Positions 30,323 through 42,893 of a stretch of DNA of 64,000 nucleotides are shown here, one piece after another. The stretch's first letter is position 1. Each line of letters begins with the position of its first letter. The stretch is from Leuctra nigra (lineage: Eukaryota > Arthropoda > Insecta > Plecoptera > Leuctridae), in NCBI GenBank assembly GCA_934045905.1, contig OW203762.1, positions 17,640,345-17,704,344 of the forward strand, in the 5' to 3' direction. The notes beneath the pieces are model-generated. The model did not search any database. It saw only the letters and a program-made list of their open reading frames with translations, and was not told where the DNA came from. A program made the position numbers and the translations under genes.

Positions 30323-31609
30323 CTTCGGCAATAGTTGCATTTTGATGCAAATCTCCTCAATTTTTCAGATGTAGGAAAGTGCAATGACTATACGGTAGAA
30401 TAACTATACGCTCAGTAAATTTATCTTGTATATAAAATGTACCGAAAATTATAATATTTCTTGACACTTTAAACTGCAGGAAATAAAAAAACTTCTGTTT
30501 AATTTTACATGAATACAAATAATATGAGACAATTATAAAATGAGACAATTATTGCAATTTGCTCACGAGGCACTTTATTTTAGTTCGGGAATGGAATTTA
30601 GTGGTCGAAATAAACAATTACTTATAAATTGAATACCTAACGGGATGATTTAATTTATGACGATTTAAAATCGATAATTACAAATTACTTGCTTGTGTCC
30701 ACTGACATTTAATTATTAGATCACAATATATCTATGAATTAATTACACATTGTTTAACGAAACATGCCATATGAAGCGAGACGTGAAATCGAATTTTTTA
30801 GCTTCTATTTAGAGATTATATATTTAAAGGTTTAAAGACAAGTTTTCTTAAAACTTGAAGTTCGTTAGTTCAAAAGTAGAATAAGAAATTTAAGCGTGGC
30901 ATGTTGTTCTTTAAAAAGTTTTTACAGCTTCTTTGGGATGACTTTGTAGTTGGCATCACTAAATAATAAGCTAACTTTGTAGGTTAGAATTGAGATTGCT
31001 GTTGGTCGCTGGAACTCTGAACGTAATTTTAATATGAAATTTCATTAATAGTATTTCTAAAATATTGAGCTTGCAGCTGTTATTAGCATTAATTAGCAAA
31101 AAACAATATTCTCAATAAAAATAACTCATGGAATTAATTAGAAATAAGAGTTAACGTCGATGTTTTAGTTGCCGATTTCTCGCTAAAATGAGCTCTTTCA
31201 TTGCAACTTTTACTTGAAAGTCTTTCCAATCGTCTTTTTACTCACTTATTTAAGGAGGTTAATTAAGTTGGATAAATAATTTATATGTTTTCTGCGAAAC
31301 TATTTCTATTGATTAAGATAATATATTTTAATTAACCCCAGGGCAATGACACATTATGAGTGTGTTAACATATTGTGCTACCTACTTTATAGTACCTATA
31401 GAACGACGAATTCATATTTATTTTCTGCTTACCAGTTTTACGAATAGAAATTATTTCTATTATAAAGCCCAATTTTTAAGCGTCGTAAGTGATTATTAAA
31501 ATGCTATTTATCATATTAGAAAAAGTTGTCATCTCTTTTATGAAGCAAGGGCTATGTATGTGGTAAACACTTTATCTATACCTTTTTATTGTTCATTTCT
31601 TATTTTTTG
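30323..31609. other. No gene recognised
   Basis: AT-rich, no coding or repeat signal found. Confidence 0.35.
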
Positions 31610-31830
31610 TAGGCACTAGTCATAGCAATCAAACAATCTTTCTAGAATTTTGCACAAACAAATGCTATATCAGCTAGTTTGAACAAAACCTTCTCATTGG
31701 TTAAAAGTAGAAATTAACAGTTTGTCAGATCTAATAAAAATGGTACATTAATCATTGGAATTACTTTGTTTCATAATTTACACCTATTCAGTTAAATTGG
31801 TCACGATTTTAAAGAGTTAGTAAAATTCAA
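31610..31830 (+). mobile_element. Strongly diverged internal piece of family 1
   Basis: AGAATTTTGCACAAAC and a CTCATTGGTTAAAAGTAGAA phrase follow the internal order of copies A-C (ATTTTGCACAC, then TGATTGGTTAAAATTTAAA). The ends are lost. Confidence 0.4.
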
Positions 31831-32905
31831 ACCTTTATTCTGAAGTGTTTTTTCATTTGTTTCAACAATTAAGTATTCACCGCATCTTGATCAATTGCCA
31901 ATCATTAGCATTTATTGACAGATGTTTCCCAAGACCTATAGTGCAGCATTTCTCCCACCGCATATTAATTCGTAATGCAATACTAAGGCTCAGAGCGTTG
32001 TCCTAGTCACAACAATGCCAAATAACGTCAGCACTTTAACAATTCGTTTATTTCTGCTTGAACAGAATAATTCTGGTGTCTTTAGTGTGGTCTAGATTCA
32101 ACGCTTTGGGGGATTGTTGTTGCAATACTTTGGAAAAGAAAAGAAACTGTTTTTGTTTTGAGTGCATTTCTGTGCATCAACATTAAAGTGTCGCTTCTTA
32201 CGTTAAAACTCTCTCAAAACATGATTCAGAAGAATTGTTTTCCCACGGATTATTTTCTTGTTTACATTAATAATACTTGAAACGTAACAGTTAGCACGAA
32301 GTTTCTTGAGACAACTCGAAGTAGCTTTCAAACGCGGGACAATTCTGCTACTTCTCAAGCAGCAAGTAGAAAATATCCGTGAATGTAATTAATTAGTTTG
32401 TATCTAGAATCGGTCTCAAGCCTTGCGAATGGTTTGATGAACCGTTGCAACTCCTTGAGACTTTTCAATACGAAAGTCATTTTATAAACTTTTTTAATTT
32501 TTAAATTTTATTAAAAAGTATGATGTTCTTTAGTGAGCCATTTCTTGCTTGTAAAAGTTTTTAGAATTTTGGGATGATAGGCCTTCGATAGTAAATTTAA
32601 AGGCTGTTTAATATTCACGGTGTTATATCCATGTGTGATATGGTGGCAATTATCGCATACGCGTATCCTCAAGCAATTTCTTTGTTATTCACATGATTTG
32701 GCAGGCTTATCTGATTAAACAACTTCAGAAATTACATTTCGTTTATTTTTCAGTTTATTTTTAAAAATTAAATTTTGTATTTTACTATTTTGTAATAACA
32801 AAATAACTTTTGATAACCAGATAATACAGATAACTCTGATATCCATGTTATCTGATCCAGATAACTTGTGCATTAGTCCACATAGATGATAACTAAGTTT
32901 TATTT
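31831..32905. other. No gene recognised
   Basis: AT-rich; a CAGATAA-type inverted motif cluster lies near 32815-32870. Confidence 0.35.
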
Positions 32906-33101
32906 AGAAGCAGAGTGCCCCAAGTCCATTTCAATGATTCTTGAGGTGAGCTCAAGAACTTGCTGGTGGGTCTATTCTTATTTGCTTAATCACCACATCC
33001 ATTTTAAAAGAGATCAATTCAATAGTGGCATTATTTCTGAAAGTAAATCAATAAATGCGTGTAATTAAATATAGAGAAAGTGGACTTTCGGCTTTCTGCT
33101 T
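32906..33101. mobile_element. MITE, copy 2 of the 28845-29053 family (degraded)
   Basis: AGAAGCAGAG...AAGTCCATTTCAAT and GAGGTGAGCTCAAGAAC match copy 1 in order. GTGGACTTTCGGCTTTCTGC closes the inverted repeat. Confidence 0.55.
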
Positions 33102-33180
33102 GCAAAATCAGATATCACTGTCACTTTTGATAAATTCTCGCCTTTCAAATTTGTATCAACATTAAAAATTGATAGATATT

Positions 33181-33420
33181 TTATTTAGGTTTCATATTTG
33201 CAAAAGTCACTATGATTGGTTTTCTGTCATTGTTAAGATTAGGACTGATGACTCTGAAGAGAATTCCTTTGCAAATGACGCGAAGTTTATTCCGACCTGC
33301 TCTTAAAGTGGTTCCATCGTTTCGGCATAGGAATGAGAATTTGCTGTAATTCACACCAAAGATTAATGAAACCATATAACATACAACTTGCAAAAAATAT
33401 TTGCCCCTTACTGTATGAAA
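33181..33420 (-). repeat. Dispersed repeat, copy 2 (pair with 3455-3555), with a 70-codon open frame
   Basis: The reverse complement of 33325-33420 matches 3455-3555. The minus-strand frame through the repeat reads IFGVNYSKFSFLCR and continues for about 45 further residues beyond the shared part before stopping near 33181. I do not recognise the peptide. It could be a remnant of a transposon protein; the match to copy 1 covers only the first third. Confidence 0.5.
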
Positions 33421-35784
33421 TAATTAGATATTCTTGATTGAAGATCATCTTTTCCCCCATAAGATAACACAGGGAGACATGAAATCGTCCCGGAAAATTG
33501 GCCTTAAATGCTCCTAAAACCGCAAGAGGAATGACAAATTATTGAAAATAGTCTCAAATTAAAGATAATAATTTTTAGAATAAGACTGCCGTTTAAAAAT
33601 ATGGGGTCACGGGCTAAATAAGAAAGAAAATGTGGACAATGTGTGAAATTTACCATAAATCTGGCAACATTGCACTACAAATATGAATTATTTTGGGATA
33701 GTTTAATTGGAACTTCAATTAAAAACATATAATTGGAGCACACGGTAAGATTTAATTGTGTTATGCTGTTGTTTGAGGTATTATTTCATCAGAGATTTGT
33801 ATGAATTACGGCGAATTCTAAGCACCTTGGCTGGAGCAGTGGGACCACTTTAAACTGTTTATTATTTATCACTCCATTTCGTGTTCATCAAAGTAAGAAA
33901 AATAAATCTCAATCGAGGCATTCCTATCTGTTTTCTACTTGAAATTCGGTCCATGAAGAGAAATCGGCCGTATTGCTTGATTTAGTTGGCGCGGTAGTTT
34001 ACGGTCTTATTTTGTACCACACGTCGGACCGAACGGACAGACGACTTGGTTTGAATCACTCCGCGTCGTGTAAACAAGGATGCTGTGCTCCTGACAGCGA
34101 ACTTTCCCTCGACATGTGTGTGTGCTGACTTTGCAGAGATGTGATTTCATTTAAATTGAACAGATGGCAGAAAATGGCAACTGCGACTTTCATGGGACGC
34201 AGATACGAACAGGTTGGACTGAATTTTGTGTTTCGTGCAATTTATAAACAATATATTCCGGTTTCGATATTCATTCGTGTTCTTTTTTTAAGAATAGAGA
34301 AATATTTCAAACGTTTTATATATATACGTATTCTGGGGTGTAGTAGCTAGACAGCTTTCAACTCTATAGTTCACATATGGAGAGTTGAAGAAAATGGAAA
34401 ATCAATTTTAAACGATCGCCGATTTACGAGGGATAACTTTATTATTAGCAGCACTCTAATAAACAGACCACAATTTTGTCAGTATTTGTCTACAGATGTG
34501 ATTGATCTTCGCAAGTTAAATATGCGTGATGGATTGTATACATTCAAAGTATTGAGTTCCATTAAATTACATTAGCGGCTGGGTTTTACATTTCGGTTCC
34601 TCGGTGGATGTTTTAAGTAAAATTCCAGACTTTTCTCTCTTTATCAAATGTAATTAATTCCAGCATTGATTCCAAGCTTTCAAACGAACGAACGAACTAA
34701 CGGCATATTCAAATGGGGTTGAATTTGTTTCAAGTCTCCAGCAAGAGTATCAACAGTAGACATCTCTCAGGTTTTTGTTATCAATCGAAGGAGTTTGGTT
34801 TGTGCGAGAGAAAGGAAAGGGTAATGTGAGCACTGCTACGTCAGAGAATGCGTTAGAAAGTCGCAGGAAAAGCCCTTAGAGGGAATTAGCGAACCTCTCA
34901 AGTAAGCAATTGTCTTAACTCAATTTGTCTTCTACCCCCAGGGTCCTGGGTTCATATAAATACAATTACACTTTCAGGCATTCCTTAAAGTGACTATAAT
35001 GTGAGAATGGACGGAGCGAATTACCATTGCTAATTTAATAGTAGGATATAAATTGAAGGAGTTGGGTTCTCCGCTCTGCAGACGAGGAAGCAATTGGTCA
35101 TAGGGAGAAGGAACACGATCGCTTTTAAATGACACATTCAACTTTGCTCTATGAATAATATTCTTAGCCGCACAACTTTCGGCACTTCGCTGCATAAAAT
35201 GAATGTTCCTGTTTAATTTATAAAGTTCGTAGACTTGAAATATTGTATATATATACATTGAAGTTTGCAACCCGTGAAGAGTCTCTAACAGAATTATTTG
35301 ATATTCATCAAAGCTGGATGGGGGAGGAAGGTAAGAGGGGTCGTTCGCAACAATGGGGAGGCTGTGAATTGAGGTAATACTACCGACTTGAGTACCGGCA
35401 AGTTTGATTAAATGTGAGCGTGGCGAAGAAAGATCTCTTATCGTCGTCATAAAAAACTTTTGCCCCTCTTTTTCTTTTCAGAAATTGTGGGAAGACTGCT
35501 AAACATTTTTACTTCTAAAACTTATCGGTTTTTTGGAAACGTAACCAACCAGTCCGACAGACTAATTGATTAAATAAGGACTTACATATTTATTCTAGAG
35601 GCACTCCTACAATTCCTACTAGAAAAAGCTATGTGTGCTTTAGCAAATGATGTTTCAGATAACTAGCTGTATCAACTATCTATATGTCTGAATCAATATT
35701 AAGGACTTAAAGCCCCAAGACGTATAGTAAATATTCCACATTCTCGTTCAAGAAAACTCGCCGTTTTTTCTAAGAGTCGGGTTT
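33421..35784. other. No gene recognised; GC-richer block near 34000-34200
   Basis: 33990-34140 is CpG-rich and ends in TGCTGACTTTGCAG, a fair splice acceptor. The frame after it has no domain and no good donor, so I do not call an exon. The 158-codon minus-strand frame 34974-35450 begins with ATG but has no recognisable content. Confidence 0.25.
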
Positions 35785-35985
35785 TCCGTTTATATTTAGG
35801 GTTCATGTACCTCTGTCGTGAGGAAAATGATGGGACGGTTCCTTGCAAAAAGGAAAACCAAGACCGTCACCTTCCCACCGTCAATCTTACCAATTATTCA
35901 TCGTCTCCCTCTCATCATCAGAACCAATTTGGCATTACCATTTGACTAGTTTCAGAAAAATGCGACGTTAAATATGCAAAAATAA
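35785..35985 (+). mobile_element. Degraded SINE copy, opposite orientation to 849-1134
   Basis: The reverse complement has AACGTCGCA, GATGATGAGAGGGAGACGATG, GGTGGGAAGGTGACGGTC and GGAACCGTCCCA in the order seen in the SINE body. The tRNA head is absent. Confidence 0.6.
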
Positions 35986-36178
35986 AACAAAATTGTTACC
36001 TCGTATAAGAATACCGACCGTAGTCTATTTTTGCAACACAATTTAAAATCACCTATCTGCTTGATTATAATACAGGTATTGAGAGCATGAATTCACACGA
36101 AGCTCCGAGATGAGTCACTATAAAGTCGAATAGAAGCCCTCGAGTTGGAAGTTTGTCTGCCGATTCACCTACCAATCA

Positions 36179-36191
36179 CCCCCCCCCCCCC
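36179..36191. repeat. Poly(C) tract
   Basis: A run of 13 C. Confidence 0.85.
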
Positions 36192-38100
36192 TCACATCCT
36201 CTCCATCCTCATGTACATCTGCATAATAATTGTGTAATTGATTTTAGTTTATTGTCATGCACATAATCTGGAGTCGAGAGCTTGCGTCACTTTAATTCAA
36301 GTTCATTCCGAGAGCGAGTTCAATGCGAGGTCGAGGCCTTCTCATCATCATTCTGATTTTAGTTCAATTTCAATTATCATTGTATGAATAAATGGTTAAT
36401 AATGAACAATAATTTCCACTGTATTGCAGGATTTAATAATAACCTTAATTTAAATTTGTATAAACTATCAGTTATAATGGTAATTCAATATGTTATACCA
36501 AACCACACACATTCCATTTTCAAGTGCTAACTTTATAATCAAACTTATAATAATCTTTAGATATTTTGCTTAAAAATAACATTTATTTCGTAAGCGTATA
36601 ATTTTAAGTTTTAATTATGTTCATTGGTTATAAATATGACTTTTCACTTACTCTGAATTCAATTCAAATACCACAAATCTTGAAAGCAAAAACATTTTTA
36701 AAAACAAACTTACATTTCATCCAGCTCATCCTATTAGAGCTCAATGAGGGTGATAAAATGTTCAGAATGTCTTTGATATGTTCACCTATTTATTATTATT
36801 GTGTTATAAACTTATCTTATTTTGCTTTTGCTTTGTTAAATAGTCGCTGAGGTTTGGGGAATCTTTAGCAGTGTGATCAAAATGTATTTCAAACTACACA
36901 ATCGAGTTCATACACGTGGTGGGTTGTGACTGCTATCACTGATAAAATTAATTTCTAATTGGCTTCTATAGCGAGAAAAAAATATACATTTCTCAAAAAA
37001 TCGATCTGTTGCTACTTATTAACGAAGAAAAAGCACTAAAAAAAGGTTACAACCCATATTGCCTTGATCTAATGATTCCAAAATAACAGTCTGCAAACAG
37101 TGTGAAGTCGATCGCGTTTGTATCATCTGAAGAGGGGTGGTTGGGGGGGGGGGGGGGGGGTGAGACAATCACGAGGGGCATTTTGTTGTTACAGACACTA
37201 AGAGGTATCAACATTACCATACAACTAGCATATTAACCTCTTGTCATGGTCATAGAAATTTATTAAAAATACTCAAATATTTGGTGTCAAGTTTTTTTTT
37301 CTCTTTCATCAAGCAGTATGAATATTCTTCACGCTGTATGTTTAGGAAGACTATCAAATTTAAGTCTTATTACCTACCTATACAGAATAAACTTTGATGA
37401 TTGTCTTGGATGAAGCAGATGTGAATGTTATACTATAAAGGAATTTTTAACAGAGAAAACAAAGTATACATAAGTAAAAGTAAAGTAAAGTAAAGTCTAT
37501 GACGCGACGAAACACAAATATACCGATTGGTAACGCTAATCACCTACAAAATTTAAAGTACCCCATTATATTTTAAATTCTATCGAGTATTGTCTTAGTA
37601 TATTTATTTCTATGAAATTTGTATTATAAAATTCAGCACTCTCATAATTTACAATTTATCCCAGAGTTCTCAAAAAACGATGGCGAACTATTGTACCTAT
37701 ACAGGCATGTAAGATACCAATAAATCGAATTGCACTAAATAACGCCTACATTAAGTCCACCCCAAACACACCGATACTTCACACAACATCACTTCTGAAA
37801 AGCAGACTTCATTCACTCCTCCAGTTCAATTCGAAAAACAATAGTTAATTAATCACCACTCGGTTGACCACGAGCCACGCAGCTCGCCATTCGTCAGCTT
37901 GTCCATTTAGCGACGTCGCCTCTCCCTGGTTTCCCCTTCAATCAACTCCTCCCCTCCACCGCCGAGCCGGGATCAAGAGGGAGTTAGCAGCTAATCCAGG
38001 GATTAACATGGCTCTGACAAGTTAAGACGGCTAAGTGGGGGAGGGGGGAGTTACTCATTACCGCGGTCAGACGTTTAAGAAGCCCGTTTAACAAAGCATA
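36192..38100. other. No gene recognised; 18-G run, AAGTA microsatellite and CpG-rich block 37860-38060
   Basis: 37143-37160 is a run of 18 G. 37470-37496 repeats AAGTA. 37860-38060 is CpG-rich with pyrimidine runs and directly precedes a TATA-like motif at 38109. A 77-codon frame at 36617 is AT-rich and not convincing. Confidence 0.3.
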
Positions 38101-38108
38101 CTTGAGTC

Positions 38109-38160
38109 TATAAAAGGAGGAGTCGAAGTGTTGGACTTTGGATGACGTCACAAGGTACTA
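38109..38160 (+). promoter_or_regulatory. Candidate TATA promoter with a CRE
   Basis: TATAAAAGG at 38109 follows a CpG-rich block, and a full CRE palindrome TGACGTCA lies at 38143. AAG|GTACTATG near 38155 could be a splice donor, and a pyrimidine-rich tract ending TTTTTGCATTACAG at about 38260 is a strong acceptor, giving a possible 105-nt first intron. No following coding exon is recognisable. Confidence 0.3.
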
Positions 38161-38260
38161 TGAGAATGTTAGCGAGAGATTAAAGGACAATGTAGTTAAG
38201 GGCGAGTGGAACTTATGGTTGGAATCTCTGTTTTTTGTGTTCGTTCTTTTTGCATTACAG

Positions 38261-38694
38261 GTCAAGCAAAGTAACGGATCAGGCCTTTTTTCACAAAGAT
38301 TAATTGTGTCTTGTTCGTTTAACTATTCATAGCTTGCACGAACTTCTTTTCTTTTATATTAGAAATGCAAAAAAATGTAATTTCCCCTCGAGGTGGACAA
38401 AGTAACTATGTTGGCACGACGGGTCAGATTTATCTTATATATGGAAGTAAATCTATTTGTAATGTGTTCTTCTTCGTTTTAAAGATTTAGTTACCATTAA
38501 AACTATCAACATACGCCGAAAACACACATAATCAATGCTATTCAATGCTAATCAATGCAAGATGTTTGCAACAGTGAGGGATCTCATACAAACTATGAAT
38601 TGATTTGTTGCAAGAAAAACTGATTTATGAATTATAAATCGCTTTACTGATAGGTCATCTGAGAGAAACGTTTTGTCTCGATATTCAATTCATT
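38261..38694. other. No gene recognised
   Basis: AT-rich; AATGCTATTCAATGCTAATC near 38537 is a short internal duplication. Confidence 0.35.
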
Positions 38695-38737
38695 TTGAAG
38701 GCTCACTTATGAACGCGTTTACTGAGCGTTTTGCTAG
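38695..38737 (+). mobile_element. Family-1 3' terminus, solitary
   Basis: GGCTCACTTATGAACGCGTT followed by TACTGAGCGTTTTGCTAG reproduces the 3' hairpin and terminal CTAG of family 1. The body of the element is not recognisable upstream. Confidence 0.65.
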
Positions 38738-39587
38738 TGTTACTCTTATCTTCCGGTCATTTTACCTGTCTGGTAATTAATGTAAATGTAGAAGTTAATA
38801 ACCTCAGGCTGCAAGGTAACTGACTCTAACTTTTATTTCCTCTATTTAACATTCATATCACTGAGACTTATTATGAATTGTTAACTTTATGGCAAAACAT
38901 TTCACATTTTGTAGTACATCTGAATAGCTATGTTGTCATATCATTATAAGTATTGGAAACTATATTTTAATGAGCTAAGAGTTTATGTAATGAGATATAT
39001 TTTTATATTTTGATGCAGAGGAATGAAGAGAGACCCTTCAACAATACTCGTTCATTTCGATAAAAGTTCTATAAAATTAACAACGTATCATGAAAACTTC
39101 ATAAAACCTTGGCGCAAACACATAAATTGGAAAATTGAATGAAAACTCTGAAAATAATAAGTACATACAATATGTTCGAGAAGAAAACATTGTGTAGCAA
39201 CATGACTTCAATCCGTTGGTTATGTAACTTTATTTTATTTTTAAGCTTTTCTCAAATCAACTGCAATAACTAAAAAAGATAGTGAATATTCAGTATGTCT
39301 ACACAATATTTATGAGAGAATATCATAAATAGATGTTTCGGAAAATAAAATCATACAAACTGCTCCTTTATGTAGTAGCTACATTGATACATATACTGAG
39401 TGCAATAAAATACATATTGAGTTTTTCTATTTTTGTGTCTAAACTGTAAAGTATTTCATTCTGAATTATTTGATATCTAGAAATGTTTAATTATTTAATT
39501 CTTTCACTGTTAAATATGTTATGTAATTTTCTTTAATTTAATTTGGTATTCTGTGTATTTTGCAATTTGCATGTGCTGCTAATAGAT
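38738..39587. other. No gene recognised
   Basis: AT-rich, featureless. Confidence 0.35.
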
Positions 39588-40900
39588 AACCCATAAAAAA
39601 CACTCCGTGTAAAAATACCAGCCAAGTCTCTTCAACTAAAAAAAAATTTAATAAATCTAAAAATTCAGCACTGAAAAGTAGTGATATCAAAAAATTGGCC
39701 AAGTCAAAACTTTTCAAAAAATACTTGGCGCATCGTGCATATAAATAGTATAGAAGTAGGCCAGAAATCAAATATAATCATATATAGATATAATATTTCA
39801 ATAATACCCTAAAAAACGATGCGCCAAGTATTTTTTGAAAAGTTTTGACTTGGCCAATTTTTTGATATCACTACTTTTCAGTGCTGAATTTTTAGATTTA
39901 TTAAATTTTTTTTTAGTTGAAGAGACTTGGCTGGTATTTTTACACGGAGTGTTTTTTATGGGGATATCACTCCTTTTTTTAGTTTATTCTTACAACTTGT
40001 GACATATATAGTGGCACCAAAACTATAAGAATACCTTTAAAAAATACGCCTTTGTGATTTGGTTGCTAAGAAAAGTTGTGCTTGTTACTATGTATATGCT
40101 ATAAATAATATGCTATAAAGTATAGCGGAAGTTTCGTTCCAATTGGTCCAGCCGTTCTCGAGTTATGGCATCACTTCCGGTTTTCAAAATGGCGGCTGAC
40201 TTCACTGCCACCTAAAATTTGTATCTATAAATGTTATGTAACATTATAAGCCTTCTGAATATGTAGTTATTGTTATAAGAGATGATTTCATTCAAATTTT
40301 GCATTTTTATGACGTCATTTCCGGTTTCGGTAAAAGTACATTTCTATTTTGACTATTGATATTTCATTGAGAAGACCATCCGAATCGTTTGGCGCTAATT
40401 TCGTTCTAATCGGTCCAGACGTTTTTGAGATATGACGTCACTTCCGGTTTAAAAATGGCGGCACAAAAAATCACAAGAGGCAAGGTATCATCAGACGCCA
40501 AAAGTGCACATGTGGTAAAAATTTCAGATCGATCGGGTTTGCCGTTTGGGCTGTGGCGGTGATAGCAACGTTTCCTGATATCTGAATCATCATCATCATC
40601 AGATAGCTTTTAAAAGGGGTGTAATTTCACTGTTTTCACGGCCCTCTAGCTCGCAAACGGCATAACGTATTGTTCCCAAATTTGGTATATGTAGTCAGGT
40701 GGGCCATAGCTCGAAATTAAGATATTTCGCAACAATGTGAGATTTTTCAATTTTGAGATCCAGTAGGCCGAAAATGCCATGTTGTTGCTTACAGTAAAAG
40801 TGGTTGGTCTGCTCCTCAGTTTATTAGGCATTTACGGTATGTTGAGTGAGTGTGAGTGTACGGTACGACTTGGCTGGGTGGAGCGACCGCTCCACTAGAT
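39588..40900 (+). mobile_element. Family-2 Helitron/HINE-like element, copy 2
   Basis: It matches 19322-20649 along its length, including the palindrome (39590-39963), the shorter CAT microsatellite near 40582, the inverse GACTTGGCTGG, the hairpin GGAGCGACCGCTCC and the terminal CTAGAT. The flanks differ completely from copy 1, which fixes the ends to within a few bases. Confidence 0.7.
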
Positions 40901-42893
40901 AAAATAATAATAATATGTATTATAACAAAGAGGTGATGCAGTTTAAATTGTATACAATGTAGAAACAAGTTTCAACAACCAACACGAATACCCTCGTTTT
41001 TGATAAGGAAAATTTTCCAGCAAACATAATAATTACTTTTATTTTGATCTCACATCTTTTATTGACAGCAATGTTGTCTAAATTAAAGCAGGGCTGACCA
41101 AAGTAAAGTTATGCCAGATGAACTAAATATTTAACTAAATTGGTGGCACAGCCAATCAGATACTACAAACTGATTGACAGAGTTGAATTTAATCCAAAAG
41201 TTAGTCCATCCAACCCAACTTTTATTTGTAATGCCAGACATTAAAAATAATGCATGTGCTCCACTCCATGATATCGTTGAATAATTTAACTACATATATC
41301 TCTCTAATAAAATCACCGCCATCTTGGATGTACGATTCACCTGCATATGGGCTCTCAGCTGATGGAATTGCGCCTCAGTTAAAAGTATCCCTTCTGAAAG
41401 ACATACATTATATCTGGCGAGCTTTTTCATCGGTCAAAAGTCATTGAGTATCAGTTTTTGAATAGAGCATTCATGAATTCAATGGGGCGCACTACCCTTC
41501 TTCGTTCCGCGTTCCGTTCCGCCTCCTCCATAGCGTTTCATTTAACTAAAATCTGTATCTTTATAGAAAGATTTATGTGTAAAAGCTGAAGAGTGTGCAG
41601 CGGGTGAAATGAAAGGGTTCATGGAATCCCACGGTTTGAAGAGTTGGTAGGAGTTGGACTGACTTCGTTGTTTGTGATAAGGATGCATCAAAATGCTCGA
41701 CTGTCGCCCGAATTACTTTAAGGTCTTATAAAATATAGTGAGAAAAAGTTTTATTTTTTCGTTTCTTGTTTGATGTTACTTATAAAAGTTCATTATGATA
41801 ATGAATTGTTCAAGTTTATTATTCTATTAACGATTTTGGTTACAAAAAATTCACAGAATATACATGGGAAAATGCTATTGCAAAAAAATCAAAATCGAAA
41901 TTAACGTGGTATTTTATTGACTTCTATTGTATGATTTTTTGTTCATTAATTGTATGTAAATTAGCTTTTTCCATAAGGACTGCTTGTAAACTGAACTGGG
42001 GTTTCGCCATTATATTAGAATACAAAAGTTGAGTACACCTTCTTTCAAAGATATCCTTATATCAAGCTTATATTTTGAGGATAGTATGTAAGTCATAAAA
42101 ATTGACTGAGATTATTTTTTATATCTGTTTTAATATAAAATATGCAGATAAATTAACTGAAATCTAATAATTAAAAATGTGTTTGCAATCATTTGGTTAT
42201 TGCAATTGGAATATGTGAACAAGGGACGAATAAAAGTAATTCGTGCTTTTGGTCCTTTGCCAAATATAATTTCTGTTGAACGAAATAAATATGAGTTGAG
42301 ATTTTAACTTTAAAAATACTTGGAAAAGCCGTTAAAGTAAATATTTATGCAATATTGCTTGAAATTATTTATAGTGTATTATCCTGATTACACTTTGCTG
42401 CTGTTTCTGTCACAACAAATTGAGAAAGACTGGGTTTAATAAGCGCTCGAGCATTTGTTTCCCCTCTCTCTCTATCTCCAGCTAGAAAATTGCAATTTTA
42501 TTAACATTACAAGTCTCGAGATGATTAATATTTATCGTCAAGGAAAAGCACTTTTAATGCCAGTTAACTAACTTGCGTTTGCGCCGTGATTTACATTCGG
42601 GAACATTTCCTCAGTATCGGGGCGATATAATTTCATTACAGCCTCATAACTTGCAGGTGTAATTAGAGGAGAAGTGACGTCACACGACCTGTTATAACAG
42701 CCGTCAGTTGACTTTATCTCAGTGCGCATGCGCGGGATTAACCTGTTTCGCTCTTCATTTATTGCACGGTTGAGTATTTTACTTATCGGAGTATTTTACA
42801 TATTTAAAGTATTTTATAGTATTTATAGTATTATAAATTTATAATATAGTATAGTATAAAACTATACTATACTATATAAAACTATACTATATT
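40901..42893. other. Intergenic DNA with one MITE remnant (about 41095-41225)
   Basis: 41095-41225 repeats the interior and part of the ends of the 17738-17893 MITE (GACCAAAGTAAAGTT, GGTGGCACAGCCAATCAGAT, TTAATCCAAAAGTTAGTCC). 42790-42893 is an AT-only stretch with overlapping TAGTAT inversions that received family-1 copy B. No gene is recognised. Confidence 0.45.

Noticed and set aside
34974..35450. 158-codon minus-strand ORF beginning with ATG
   Set aside because: It is the longest frame outside mobile elements and the Ly6 gene, but it shows no motif, no splice context and no coding-like composition; kept only as a note within the intergenic entry.
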